Below are positions 1 to 12,639 of a stretch of DNA of 64,000 nucleotides, piece by piece. How positions within the stretch are numbered: the stretch's first letter is position 1; each line of letters starts with the position of its first letter. The translations under genes were made by a program, and so were the position numbers. This DNA is from Fasciolopsis buskii. Taxonomy: Eukaryota; Platyhelminthes; Trematoda; Plagiorchiida; Fasciolidae. Location of the stretch: NCBI GenBank assembly GCA_008360955.1, contig LUCM01006482.1, forward strand, positions 232,821 to 296,820. The letters run 5' to 3'. The notes under the pieces were generated by a model, which was not told the origin of the DNA, did not search any database, and saw nothing but the letters and a program-made list of their open reading frames with translations.

Positions 1-1490
1 CATAAAAAATAGAAGTGGAGGAGGTGAACTCCCCACTCAACAACCGAAAGGCCCATGCAAACAAGTACCTAGCTAGCTTAAAGCAAAACTCGGGAAATCT
101 CTGGGATTCTCACTCACTCTAAAATCCAACAGACTTGGGAGATTTCACGGGTTACCAAAGATCCACAAGTCCGATGTACTCATTCGTCCATTTGTGAAGT
201 TCACTTCTAGTTGAACGCACAAACTGGCGAAATACTTCAATGAATTACTGAAACCTTATCAGAAGCTAGCAGTAAGACCTACAAGTAAAGCATTTGAATT
301 CGCTCATGTGCTGAAAGATTTTGAACTAGGAAGCGGTGAAGCTGCTGTGATTTTTAACGTGGTCTCTTTATACACGAATGTGCCTTATGAATACAGTCTT
401 AACTGTTTACATTTACTGGTAATATCGGACACTTCCTTAGAAGAACAAACTATACTACCGCCATCAGAAATTATCAGAGGCATAGAACTTTACCTCAAGT
501 CAACATACTTCACTTTCAAACATGAATTGTACAAATAAAAGGACGTTTATACCTATGGTACATCGACGATACATTTGCAATCATCAAGTTAGCCCAAAGG
601 GATAGCTTTCTTCAGGCTCTCATTAAGCAACGTGGATCCATTAAGTTCACAATAGAGTCAGAAGACAGTAATAACGTCATCAGCTTCTTAGATTACCGGC
701 TGAAAATAAGCGACTCCCGAAAATTCAATAGCAGCAGTCACAGAAATTCGGCGCATACGGATAATTATTTACATGTACACATGTACTTAAGTTCAGCTCA
801 TCCACAATGCTTGAAACAGACATTTATTTCCTCGTTAGCCAGCAGAGCTAAAAGCTGTGCATTGATTAAACCGTACGTAAAGAAGAACTGAAAAGTCTAA
901 ATGACATCCTGCAAGACAATCACTATCCGCCAGGCTTGACAGGAAAACAACTGGAAACTTGCACATCAGTAACCAAGACGAAGAAACAGAAGAAAACAGC
1001 CTCAGTCAGAATTCCGTACAGTTCAGGCACCTCGGAAGCAATGAGAAAGGTCCTCAGCGACTTTAAAGTTCACACTTTCTTCCGGATGAACAGCATGTTG
1101 AAACGCCAATTATCAAAGGCTAAAGATCAAGCCGGTATGCTAGATCGGAACAACTGCATCTACAAAATCATTTGCAAGGAATGTCCAGCAGAATACATTG
1201 GACAAACCAGCAGACAACTGATGACAGGGATAACAGAAGACAGAATGGAAGAAAAGTGCAGACCTTCGAACAAACAGCCTTATCAAAAGTTCAGCGGGAC
1301 TCGGCAACATAGATCATGACAACACAACGGTACTCCAGCTAAGATTCAGAACCCGCACTGAACGTAATTTTTCCAAGGCTGCGGTGATAAGCACCAGTTG
1401 GAACGACGGGGTACAGATTTGGGAAATATGGACAGCCCTAACAGCACTGAGATGCAAACATTCCAAAGGTCACCATTCTAGTTGACCTCA
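1..1490 (+). mobile_element. Penelope-like retroelement, 5'-truncated and decayed (RT plus GIY-YIG)
   Basis: Penelope-like elements encode a reverse transcriptase fused to a GIY-YIG endonuclease. Across several frames the sequence shows GLPKIHK near 146-169, VVSLYTNVP near 355-385 (RT motif A), YIDD at 559-570 (motif C) and SAHPQCLKQ near 800. Further on, CIYKIICKECPAEYIGQTSR near 1155-1215 is the GIY-YIG core. Frameshifts and stops break the frame (for example after 538), and the motif A Asp position reads Asn (FNVVSLY). The element is dead and begins left of the window. Confidence 0.9.
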
Positions 1491-1548
1491 TTGCCACGGC
1501 GGTGCATGACGTGCAGGAAAAACTAGTCTGTTACCGGTCCCACAGTTC

Positions 1549-1597
1549 ATGCACACACACGCATAGACACACATATTCACACTCACTTGCACACAAA
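1549..1597. repeat. CA-rich low-complexity tract
   Basis: Imperfect CA dinucleotide run with interruptions (GCATAGACACACATATTCAC), directly downstream of the Penelope coding remnant. Confidence 0.7.
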
Positions 1598-1629
1598 GCT
1601 TAACATCCGTTGGCACGCAAACGTCTTCT

Positions 1630-1700
1630 CAGTTATTCGATTGTAAACCTTTGAGAAAGATTACCCAGGGTGATCGAAACGTTGGATAATTGCATCTACC
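1630..1700 (+). repeat. Penelope-like 3' terminal segment
   Basis: Contains ACCCAGGGTGATCGAAACGTTGG. A related motif, GGGTAGCCGAAACGTTGGC, lies on the minus strand at 35412-35391. The CGAAACGTTGG signature is what I expect near Penelope-like termini, where hammerhead-ribozyme-bearing repeats are known. Assignment as the terminal repeat of the element at 1-1490 is an inference from position. Confidence 0.4.
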
Positions 1701-1759
1701 AACAACGCTATTATTAATATTACTTCATTCACAATACTTTTCAATAACTTAAGGTTTTC

Positions 1760-3440
1760 CCTTATGTTCATCTCATATCTTGCTGTTCATTGTTTCTCGT
1801 CAGACAGTATGAAGCTGGTCAGAAAACATCATGGATTGCATGCAATGCAAAATCCAAAAAATGCACCTGAAAGCATCCGAAACTCACTTTTCGTAAATCC
1901 TTTAGCGCCAAGGAAACCGTATTTCGCAATCCATTATTTTTATGGTTGCAAATAGGCTAATGAATACAAGGCTCAGTTATTTTCGAACGTAGGCTTCGTT
2001 TCTCGAGAATCTGGTGCACATGCTTGCAGAGAGTGGTCACAGAAAGCACAATGAGATGGCTGAACATCACCTGACTCTACCGGAGAAGAACGAACAAAAC
2101 CTGTTTCTGTCGTAGGGACGGGGATAAGTTCGATATTTTTCTGTACTCTGACAAGAGGTCGGTAAAATTGCAGTAAAAACCGTATCTGTCATAATACACC
2201 TAATGGACTAAAATTCGTATGATGTAAATTCACAGTCTTTTGTCGCGTCAGAGCAGCAATGAGAAATCTATCACACGGTACTGACAATAAACTACGTTTC
2301 GTTTATCCATTTTCCGACTGTTATCCTTTTGCTTTTGGATTCCTAACTATTTTCTCGTTAGAATGAACCGTGGAAAATCATCTCACCTTATTTCGGAATT
2401 ATGTCATGTCTAATAGGGCTAAGGGCACATTAATACAGCTGTTTAGATCACTAATAAGGAAAGATCAAGCGAACAGAAAGTGCCACCGGATTGGCCCAAC
2501 TGTGTATCTGATGCGTGCGAAGTAAGACGCGCCACACCGCTACACTTCCACACATCGCTAGGGCCTGGCGTCAGTACGTGCTTCATGGCGTGGCGGCGAA
2601 AGTAAACAAGCATGAGTAGTGACAGCAGCTGACCTTGACTGGGTGTAATCTCACGATTCATCGCCCCTAGTGATCAGCCAAGATGACCCATTGCTGGAGT
2701 GCCATGTGCATAGCGTGCATCGCACACAAAATCAAGTAGGGGGCATGGAACGGCGCAGGTTCTCGATGGGAAAATAGGGACCGGTTTGAAGTTAATCTAA
2801 AAAGTTGTTTCATTGTGTATGGTTGCCATAGTCTATGCCAGCCCATGGTGAATCTTTATATCGGTTAGTAGAATTATTTATTCATACATACATATCTTTT
2901 ACTTATTAACAAACAAAACATCTCAACTAGGAGGGAATAGTGAAACGTAGAATCATCTGTGGTTTCTCTGCGTCTTTAAGCGACAAAGGAACACTGATTT
3001 GGCATCGAATACTATCAGCTTTTCAGGGAAACAGATGGGCAGTGGTTACATAACCCCTGAATAGTAATTGTATTTTTCACAATCTGACCGATATTTGGTC
3101 GAATTTCAACCAGTCATTTGTCATTTGTTAAAAAATCACGTCGACCGATTCGCTGCTAACCCAAGTTCTTGAACAATGTAACTTTTTATATTGGCGAAAA
3201 GTATCGCTTTCTTCTTCGAAACTGTAGTATTTGAGTTCGCAATGAGTAAGCGGAATTTTGTCAGTCACGCTACTGACGGATATGAATTACCAGTAAGTGC
3301 TGACCTGGCTTTTAACCAATCTACTGAAATGAGATCAACCGGAAGACTTCAGGTGAATAGGAACAAGTTTGAGTCCTATATACAACTCATGGATTTACAT
3401 GTAAAGTTGAAAATATTGCGATTGATGGAATACGCTTCGT
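1760..3440. other. No recognisable feature
   Basis: No conserved protein motif or obvious repeat was found on either strand. The short open frames (for example 1764-1955 plus and 2443-2661 minus) have no domain character or splice context. Confidence 0.4.
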
Positions 3441-3454
3441 CCAGTCACCTTCGC

Positions 3455-3565
3455 GGAATGTCTGGGTTTTACGGTCACTTGTGGTCACGGTTCCCATTAG
3501 TTACCTGTCTACGCAGGCCAGCGTGAAGCTCTATGGAACTGCAATACGTGACTTACACATAAAGT
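3455..3565 (+). repeat. Dispersed repeat family X, copy 1
   Basis: Matches 15690-15805 in direct orientation. Shared blocks include GCGGAATGT, GGTTCCCA, TACGCAGGCCA, TGAAGCT and the CGTGAC segment. The identity of the parent element is not recognised. Confidence 0.6.
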
Positions 3566-3907
3566 GATTACAAAACACGTTATTGTTCATCGTTCATTCT
3601 ACACGTCAAATACAACTCACTCACTTCAACGTAGTTCAAACTTATATGCCGATAAAGAAATGAATCAGTCAGGTAGTGCAAGACGAAAGTGAGAAGGGCC
3701 GAATACAATCAATGACCAGGCGATTGCAAGATGTCATTTGCGTTCAAAAATCAGTTCAGATCTGCAACAAGGGAGTTTTTTTAGTTTTGCAGACCTATCT
3801 TGCAAATTTATCCAACGAATTGATTCTGGTTTTTCCTGAGTATTTCTCTCGAGAATTCTTTGAATTGTATCCGGCACACAAGGAATGAACTTCACAGAAT
3901 ACACGCG

Positions 3908-3934
3908 AAATAATAATAATAATAATAATAATAA
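3908..3934. repeat. (AAT)n microsatellite
   Basis: About nine AAT units, followed by sequence with no recognised coding content. Confidence 0.9.
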
Positions 3935-4170
3935 ACTTTGTTACTCTGTCTCTAGCAGCTTCGATGTAGGAATTCACAATTCTGGCAAGTTTGCATTATT
4001 TCTCGGTAGCTATTTTCAGGAATTGCTTTGGAAACTGACATCTGGAGAGGCATTTATTCGAAAGGACAGCACGTGTTTTCTCCACGGTCATTTCGAACCT
4101 CAGTGTCAACAGTCGAACCAAAGCTCGCGTACTGTTGCCGGGCTACCTTCTCTTGAGAAATTTAAAGTAC

Positions 4171-4735
4171 ATTAAGAAAACAGTTTGGCGAACAAGCTCG
4201 TTTTCAGTGATTCGTACTCATACCATTACATCACTATATATCTTGACAAAAATTTTCACTATAGAGATCGATAAAGCCTCAAAAGGCCAAGGTCTCGGGT
4301 TATGGTTTTGGAGAATCACTTGGAATGTTTGGTCGGAGTCAGTTTTCACAATAGTGAAAATGTTTCGTCATGATATTTATTGATGTAATGGCATGAGTAC
4401 GAATCAATGAAAACGAGCGTGTTCGCTAAATTGTTTTCTTGATCAATGTGAATAAGATGAATAGAATGCACAAGTTGTGCCTGACCAAAACGCTGCTCAC
4501 ATAATTTACCGGTTCACATACATAGACAGGACGATATGGTGCCTCCGTCAACGGACTGGAGAGCAAGAGCCCAAATGGTTAGTGAAACGAGTAACTCATC
4601 CTTCGCCCGAGCAAAAAGCTAGCAAAAGGAACCCAGCCTCGTCACAAAACTGACTCCGACCAAACATTCCAAGTGATTCTTCAGAGCCATAACTCGAGAC
4701 CTTGGCCTTTTTGAGGCTTTATCGATCACTATGTG
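4171..4735. repeat. Nested foldback repeat (two inverted pairs)
   Basis: 4171-4240 is the inverted partner of 4381-4449 (GATTCGTACTCAT/GCCATTACATCA block). 4262-4355 is the inverted partner of 4650-4735 (ATCGATAAAGCCTCAAAA/GGCCAAGGTCTCG and CACTTGGAATGTTTGGTCGG blocks). The arms are roughly 85-90% identical and interleaved. The first arm belongs to the dispersed family seen at 8160, 26481 and 26849. No transposase is visible, so this is probably a non-autonomous foldback or two nested insertions. Confidence 0.75.
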
Positions 4736-4739
4736 CGCA

Positions 4740-7700
4740 GAAGCTGTTGACCCACAATCTGCACCTGCCCTGGCATTAGCCAGTCGGAATCCGCCAAACA
4801 TTTTTGAGCGCGCTGTTTGTTTTTCATTGTGTCGCTCCTTATCTCATCTTAACGTGAATTAACGTTTTACATGCGGGATTGAGAAGATTAAAACAAATAC
4901 TTGTATCTCGCAATCTGTCCTATGCGCATAAACAGGTTGTTTTGCTCACAGTTTTGCGTCTGTGAGACTGCCATTATTTTATCGTTCCTCGGGATTACAC
5001 GTTGACGGGTCCATCTTGATTGATACATTGTAGGTGATAATGTTCATGGTTTATTTCGTCGAATCTGAACTGCTCATCCTGATTGGTTGGCCCAGCTCAC
5101 GATATGGCCTTATTTTTGCACATTCGCACTCTTGCCTTCTGATCACGCCACTATGTGTGCTGGTAACCGATGGGATGTCGCTGTCTCGCTCTGGTCTTGC
5201 ATTCCGCATTTGCCGGTGTCTGGCGAAATTGGATTAAATCCATGCCTGTGTATTGATCAAAATTTGTTGGTTTGGTTCAATGTCGACCAAGCACCGACAA
5301 TCAATTAAATAGCTCTATCAGATTCAGGCTCACTGCCAGTTACCATGTGAGGAATGTATTGTGCCAAGCAATTTGAAAGCTGCCGTAATGTATTTGATAC
5401 CAGCTGATGCCCTTACTGGACATCGGCTTACGTGGTTTTTCTTTTTCTATGCCTTTCGGGTCGATCGCTCAACCGCTCCCAATATCGATGTTCCAGTGCA
5501 TGTAATGAGCGATAAGGTGACGGGGTTGGGTTTTACGTATTGCCTGATTGCATATGCATAACGGCACAGTGACAGAAAGCACAATAAACACTACACATAT
5601 TGTTCTCAGAATTCAGTTTAACAGGTTGCATCAAAGATGTTTTATTCTTTGTCATTTCCGTCTCATCCTTCGAGGAAACAATTAGTGGATGTCGCGCGAG
5701 CGCTCATAATTATCCGTTTTTTTTTCAACGCCGTTCGACTTAGTCCCCTTTCTTCTGTTCGGCGGTCTACAAATATCCTAGATGCATATGTTCCTCGGCG
5801 AGCAGAACTAAGTCGCCCACTTTGAACGCTCTTGTTTTGTTAATCCACTTCTGACGTACTTGTAAATTTGGCAAATGCTCCATTTCCACCATATTTCGGG
5901 GTTTCTTTACGCACCGACATGCTTTGATCTATTGTTCTAGTATGTATTTTTGGTATACTTTTTCTTGCAACCAACCGTTGGAATGCAATCGTGTCGACAG
6001 CCGTGGTCTATAGACGTCACTACACAGCCGTATGTCTTTTCCAGAGTTTGACGTCCTTTCGGAATTCTGGCTCCGAAGGAACCGATACCCTAGCTGCTGG
6101 ATTTGGAATTATCAAACATTTCCCAAAATGTCATTTTTTCTTTGGAATGGAAAGCATCGAGGGACTATCCTCTTCGCCATGGCTCTGTCGTTCGCTAACC
6201 AAAATCCTTGTTTTCAGTTATTAGGTGGTTTTCACCCCATGCTGTTCTACAGTATGATGTTGCCTAATTATGAGATCCGTAATGTGGTGTTTACCTGGTA
6301 ATACGATCTGAGGTTTGAATCCAAATTTTCTATTGGAGTTACATAATGGGTCTTCAAACTTAAACGGTATTTTGACTAATATAAAGTTGAGTTTCTGCAG
6401 TCCATAGCCGATAGGATGGGCTAACGAAACCTAACTAAAGGCTTCCATCTCCGATAGAGAATTGTATATCCAGTGAACGTATCACGTCTCCTTCGAACCG
6501 CTGAACCTGCTTACAGTTATTGTTAGTGGTCGTCTAAGCTTCAGTATTATCACCCAGTATTTAAGTCTTGTTCACCAAACCATCGGTCGAATCAATCTGG
6601 CCCAATCAGTAAAGCAACAAGTTAGGCCTAACAAAATGCCTAGGCTCGTAGTTTGGTGTTTAGAATTATATGCTTGGCTTGTAAATTTCGTCTACGACTT
6701 GAGGGACTGGGAATACTGACTAATTATTATCCACTGTGAGATAGAAATCCAGGTCCATTTGTCCACGCGGATAAGTTATCAGCTGATTTCAAACCCCGAG
6801 AGCAACAGACAGCCGGATTATAGGCAGATTCTAAACAGAATCGTTGACCTATTTTAGTCAGTTCCTGATCGCCATCAGGCTATTTTCCACCAATGTGTTA
6901 AACTAGGTATTTGTGCAACAGTCTTGGTGCTGACATTTTTTTCAGACGCATGGACTTCAACCCGATAATGTATGCATACCCTACTTTAGCGATTGTTCCT
7001 TCGAGAATAGCCTCATGAAAAATTCTGTTTTACTTTGCTTAGATCTTTCAACCACTCGCACTAGTTTTACAATAAAAATAACAAAAACACTAAGCAAATT
7101 TCCCGGTAAACGAGGAGCATGGTCTAAGCCATGATCAAAATTTACAGTTAAATACCTAAGAATAACGGAAAAAAATTAATCTGCAGTGTCAATAAAACAA
7201 GAGATATAGACCTGAGATTCCTTCTCGGTACCTCAAAGTAAATATGCAGATCTCTTTAACAACCGGAATGCATGCTCAAAGCAAAATCAGCAATTCTGCT
7301 TGACGTATAAAAGCATCAGAAACGGATGCATTACGACGGTAATACGATTGAAGATCAAGTGGCACTTGTCGGTATTGATGTCAGTCACCATGGGTGAAAA
7401 TTTTAATTGCACGTCGCCGCCATGCAAAGTATATGTCGGCAAATTAGTAAACAACTTTTATCGTTTTTAATGCTTTACGATTGTTTGCAAAAGTAGCGGA
7501 CAGTCTGAGCATTTTGGACTGTTTTGCCATTAGGTAACCTCATTTTATGCGTTTAATGTGTTCCTTAACCGTACTTCACGATGCTTACCCATGCATTTTC
7601 ATTTAGTTTACCTAATTCATTCGTTGCAGAACTTTTTTCTTTATCATCTTGGCGGAGAGAGAACGTGGTTAGTGCACTTAGAAAATGAGTCACACATCAG

Positions 7701-8050
7701 CCAAAGGTTCTGAAATCTGTTTAACAGCAATAGTCTTCTTTAAGCGCAAATTGTGCTATGAGGTTATTTACGAAGCTTACTGCTTCGTCACTGCAATTCA
7801 GTTTTTGATGATCGTCTCCTTAGATTAGAATGAGCACCCCTAATTTGTCAGCCTGCTTCCGTAAATCGTGTGAGCCGTCTTTAGAATTTATCGCTTTGTG
7901 TAATTGCAGCTGAAATCAGTGTCATTTTCCAAACTCCTACTGTAATTTTGCTTTTGCAAATGTTCAGCATACAAACTTCAATGCGGCAATAGGTAGCGAG
8001 GACTGTGCCGGACGAATAACTGGCCTCGGTGGGAAACACTGAGGATAAAA
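4740..8050. other. No recognisable feature
   Basis: AT-rich non-coding stretch. Overlapping short frames (5034-5308, 5361-5561, 5991-6301) carry no family signature. No tRNA, LINE or SINE hallmark was spotted. Confidence 0.35.
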
Positions 8051-8059
8051 AGGAAGTGT

Positions 8060-8230
8060 GACAAATTGATCAATTACACACGCACAGACGCATTCTTAGA
8101 GTTCTAAACTGATGTGACTGCAAATCGACAATTTCCCTTGAACCATCTCCAGACCACATTTAATGTTATGTATTGGCATGAATACGAATAACTGAAGACG
8201 AGCTTGTTCGCCACGTTGTGTCGTTCTCAA
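8060..8230 (+). repeat. Dispersed repeat family Y, copy 1
   Basis: About 80-85% identical to 26745-26930. Shared blocks include TTGACAAATTGATCAATTA, CGCATTCTTAGAGTT, CTGATGTGACTGCAAA and CGACAATT, followed by the TGTTCGCCACGTTGTG end. The whole unit reads as one roughly 170-bp element. Class not recognised. Confidence 0.75.
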
Positions 8231-8234
8231 AAAG

Positions 8235-11200
8235 GAAGTAGTTCAATAACTCCAACGAGAATAACTCCATACCATAGGGGCTCCAAGATGAGATTATGCA
8301 ATTTTCACGTATTTATTCTTACTGCAACGGTCAGTTCGTTGCACGTATCCTCACCCTTAACGAGTTTCTGCCTCGGGAAACAGCCAGGTATCAATGACAT
8401 TGGTTCCCATTTATTTACCACCGCTGGAGCAGGCACATTGCGAATCAGATTTTCAATGTCCCAACGACACACGGGCAATTACCTCCAACTGTGATGAAAG
8501 ACCAACACTACACTTTTGAAACGAACAAGTGCAATTGGGGTTTGGGTCCTTTTGTATGCTGAGGGGGCAGTTACCACCGTAGGATGCGCTCCATGAATTA
8601 CCGGTCACAGTAACGTGACACGGTGTGGAGCCTTGCGTTACCCTCCGCTTGTTGACATGCGTACGTGTTCAAACGTTTGGAGAAATTTCAAAAGGAAACC
8701 ATCAGACCCATTACATCCACACACAACACAATTTGTTTCCGTGAACGCGGACCTCAACCTTTTCCAATTTCCTCCGTTCTCCTCTCTATTCTAATGAAAG
8801 CAGTTACGGCTGACCGCATTGATGAATCCACCTTTAGGTGCATAATCTCAAATTCCATTGTGGTTCTCGCCCTTAGGCCAAGCGAGGGCAGGCTACCATC
8901 GTAAGGAAACCAGATCCATTTGAGGTAATCGGACGCGGCTGCACTGCTACCAGCAACGACAGCCTTAAATCTGCCAAATTATACTCTGCTTGAAAAGAAC
9001 ACCAAACTGTTCATCCACTTAAATATATGCCGCTTATCACTCAAGGCAGTCCTGCTAGTCAAATAGCACCGCCGTCTTATACCCTACAGATTATGAAAGA
9101 GGCAGATGATCTGAACGTCGGGAATAAGTTCCCGAAATTCATTAAATTTGGCTAATCTCTGGATGACGCATATCTTCACATCTGTCGTAACTAGCAACAT
9201 ATGGCACAGTTCCTTAATCACACGCCAATAACTGACCACATTTTCATTAAGAATAAGATGTGGAAAAAAATAAATGGAGTGGTGATGCATTGGTTCTGGT
9301 GTCATTTGAGATTGCAAAAGGCATGAATCTTAGTACTTGGTAAATTAATACTGAACCGCATTCACCGATTTGTACTCAATGCACAGAAAGGAGAGGAAAA
9401 AAGCTGGTCAGCAACATTCACTTGTTAAATAGTAAAGGGTATTTCTAGTCACAGTAAGTCCAAGGGTGGTTGAGGTTGAGAAATTTGACATGTTCTCAGT
9501 CTCTGGTTGGCCTGTCATGCTAATGGTGGCGATATTCAAGTCTGAAAAAGTATGAGAGGAAATCGTGGAAGTAACAGAATAAGAGTGTATCTAAGAGGTA
9601 TGCATGGCCTGAATGTTCAATAATGCAGTTACACAGTGAACATTGCGTGCTAAAGAACACAACCACCCAACTTTAACTAATAGATGGCATTCGCTAAAAA
9701 TACCTCGAAATAGTTTTTAATCAAATTTTTTAATTAAATGGGGTGCACTTTTCTGGAAGGAAAACAAACCAAACAGCACCAAGGTGGCTTGGGATTCGCG
9801 GTAACCCTTCTTCTTCCACTAATTCTTTCATCTTGGCTACGGATTCTATCTTTTCAGTTATATGCTGCCTAGACTTTAAATTACGGCGAGGCACCGGTTG
9901 AAATTTAACCGAACTTAATTACAAATTTCACGCTCAATGCAAACAATGTCCATCAAGTGTAACAAATGATTCTCCTTTCTTGCGTTTAATTACCTATTCT
10001 TCGGTTAAGATGTCGTTCATCGAATTCTCACTGTGACTATGCTGTAAGCACCTGGAAAGTATTCGGCACCGCCATCCAGCAACTCGGACAACAAAGAAAA
10101 CAGAACAGTGCGTATTCCTCTACCTAAATCTCTATATAAAAGTTTTTCAAAGACAGGTCACTTACCATTTCGTAGAGGTTCTAATCCTTCTCCGGCTGAC
10201 AGTAGTAGTCTACTCGGTAACAGGAAATGCTTTGACACCAGTCCGGGATGGCTCTTGCACCAGTTATCAGTAAATAAACAGTCAAATAATTAGAAGGAAT
10301 AACCGCTTCTCCGTTGAAATAATGCAAAATCCTCTTCAAACGAACTAAAATTTGTGCAAGTTTACTAAGCTCAGAAAAGCGGATTCGTCGTTCAAGCAAG
10401 TTCGGCGCAGAGCATTTAAATAAGCCTTGATTATGGTTGCACAATAAATTCTCTAAGGTTCAGTAGGGGACAAATGCTTTCGTAACTCCAGCTGAGGATT
10501 AAAGCAAATATTTCATCCACGACTTTCACATAATTTAAAGACTGTCGTTTCAACAAATTTCCCGTTTACTGGTCTGTTTCTCATGAAAATACGCCCTTTT
10601 TATTGACTTCTACCAATCATTAAGATCGGATAGATATGCATTACCACTGATATTTCGCAGCTATTATCCTGTATACCGTCATATCAGTTTCGTTGTGCAA
10701 GCGTTGATGCTGGCCGATGTACATAACGAGTTTTGACACAAGTCGATTTTTCTGTTTCTGTACTTTCCAGGTCGGTCACTCAAAACTTCGAGGATCGATG
10801 AACTAATACACTCAAGAAAGTGAGATCGATACACCCCGCTATCTTAACTTGCAGGATGCACATCTCTAGTGCTATAGCAAAGTATGTACGCGATAATCTG
10901 TAATGTTCACTGACCTGGCCCGCCACATTTAGGGCTCTAGTTATACCCAACTGGACTGCAAAAAGACGCCGATGAATTTTGTTAAAATTGGCTTTTTATG
11001 CTAGACAGCCAGTGTTCGGCAGTGAAATTATCCTCATAGCTGTTTGGCTAGCTAAAGAAATGTGATCGCATATGCTAAAAATAATCTAACAAGAGGAGGG
11101 GAACGACCGAAAACATTTGTGAGTTGTGGTTTCCTTTTATAGTCTAACAATAGAAATTCCCTGGATGAAATGACGACATAAATGAACGGGTGCCATTAAG

Positions 11201-12130
11201 AATGCGGGAATCTGTTGAATACACAACTTTGATACTTGCGTTCCCCCAAGCTCCTTTTTCCGTAACTCTAACCCTGAAGTTAGTATCTATGGATTTCTAC
11301 AGTATACGCTTCCACCTAGTACCTAGCGGAAGCCATTTTGAAGGTCTTACAACGGCCGTAGATGATGGAATCTGTTACTTATTGCAAGTAAACCGTCACA
11401 TGCCTTACCATTACAGAGACCTTCCTAAAACAAATTAGCCTATCCTCGTCCCTTAAAATATCTAAAACAGTCACAAAGAAGAGGGCAATCTAAAACTTCC
11501 TGATGTGGAATGGGAGCCCAAGATGAGTATAGTCCTGGTGGTACACAGCCCGCCAGTCCAACGTCCAGCGGGGTGCACATAGGCGCACACTGAGCAAGTG
11601 CTCGCATATTCCGACATGCGAGGTTAAACAAATTATAAGTCTAAAGTAATAGATAATAATAAAAACCTAGTAAACGGATGACTCCTTTAATGCACTTTAT
11701 TAAAATTATTCGTCTCTTCAAGTTCGATTGGGGCACCGTAAAGTGGGTAGTGATCAACGGAACCGCTTTCATTATGATTCGGCTAAGATCGTCAGTAGAT
11801 GAAAAGGGTGTAAAATAACAGCGAAATTTATGATTGATGATAAAACAACAAAGAATGTCAGCAATTACTAACAACCAGGCTAATGAGTGGGATAAACACA
11901 AAATCACTAGAAGTAGGCAACCATAGTTAAAATACTTACTTTAAAGTGAGCAATATTTTACTCCGCAAAAAAGACTCAACACAAAGCTACTTTTTAAAAG
12001 TTGTGTTAAAGGACGAGGACACCTCAAAACACAGATGGGATAAGCCTCACGGAACAAGAGCGATCGCGTCGCTTTGACTGGCGGAGAGGCTGAATAAGAA
12101 ATCGGTTGAAATATATATTCGCGATAGGTA
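8235..12130. other. No recognisable feature
   Basis: No coding or structural RNA signal that I can support. Short frames at 8204-8904, 10108-10444 and 11190-11907 look random. The 11510-11610 stretch is more GC-rich and may be the end of an unidentified element. Confidence 0.3.
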
Positions 12131-12639
12131 AATCATAAACAGGATGAAGTATCAAATATTGACGGGAATCAACCAATCTAACAGGTCAAGGAACCCTTGC
12201 GGTAGTCCATCACGGTTTACTGTTCGATGCATAATCAACCGGAAAGCCCGTTTTGGGGATTTTCTGATATTTGCTTCTGGAATAACCCCAATGCTGGCAG
12301 TACAGACCCACTGGAGCACCGTATCGACAATGGCGTCCCCAAATCTATGGGGACTGCAAACGGTGGTGGACAAAATAGTGAACTTGGATATCATCCAGTA
12401 ATCAGCGTCTGAATAATAAGCCCTGACAGTGCTTGTTGAGAGGCGGGACAGTATGTTTTGTCTTTGTGTTGACTGCCGCTTTTTTGCAAACAAGGATTAT
12501 TTTCCCTTACCGCCCACCGATCAAACTCTAGGCTCCGCCGCGGTTCTCGCTAGTTCCGCAGACTTGAACTGGCCGCGAGGTACCAACAGCTTGAGTTATC
12601 CCTAGATGACAGCCGCAAAACATCGCCCACCGTTCTGTA

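Noticed and set aside
12152..12493. 113-codon minus-strand open frame
   Set aside because: It is stop-free in both orientations over part of its length, has no motif I recognise and lies next to a dead Gypsy element; probably element debris.
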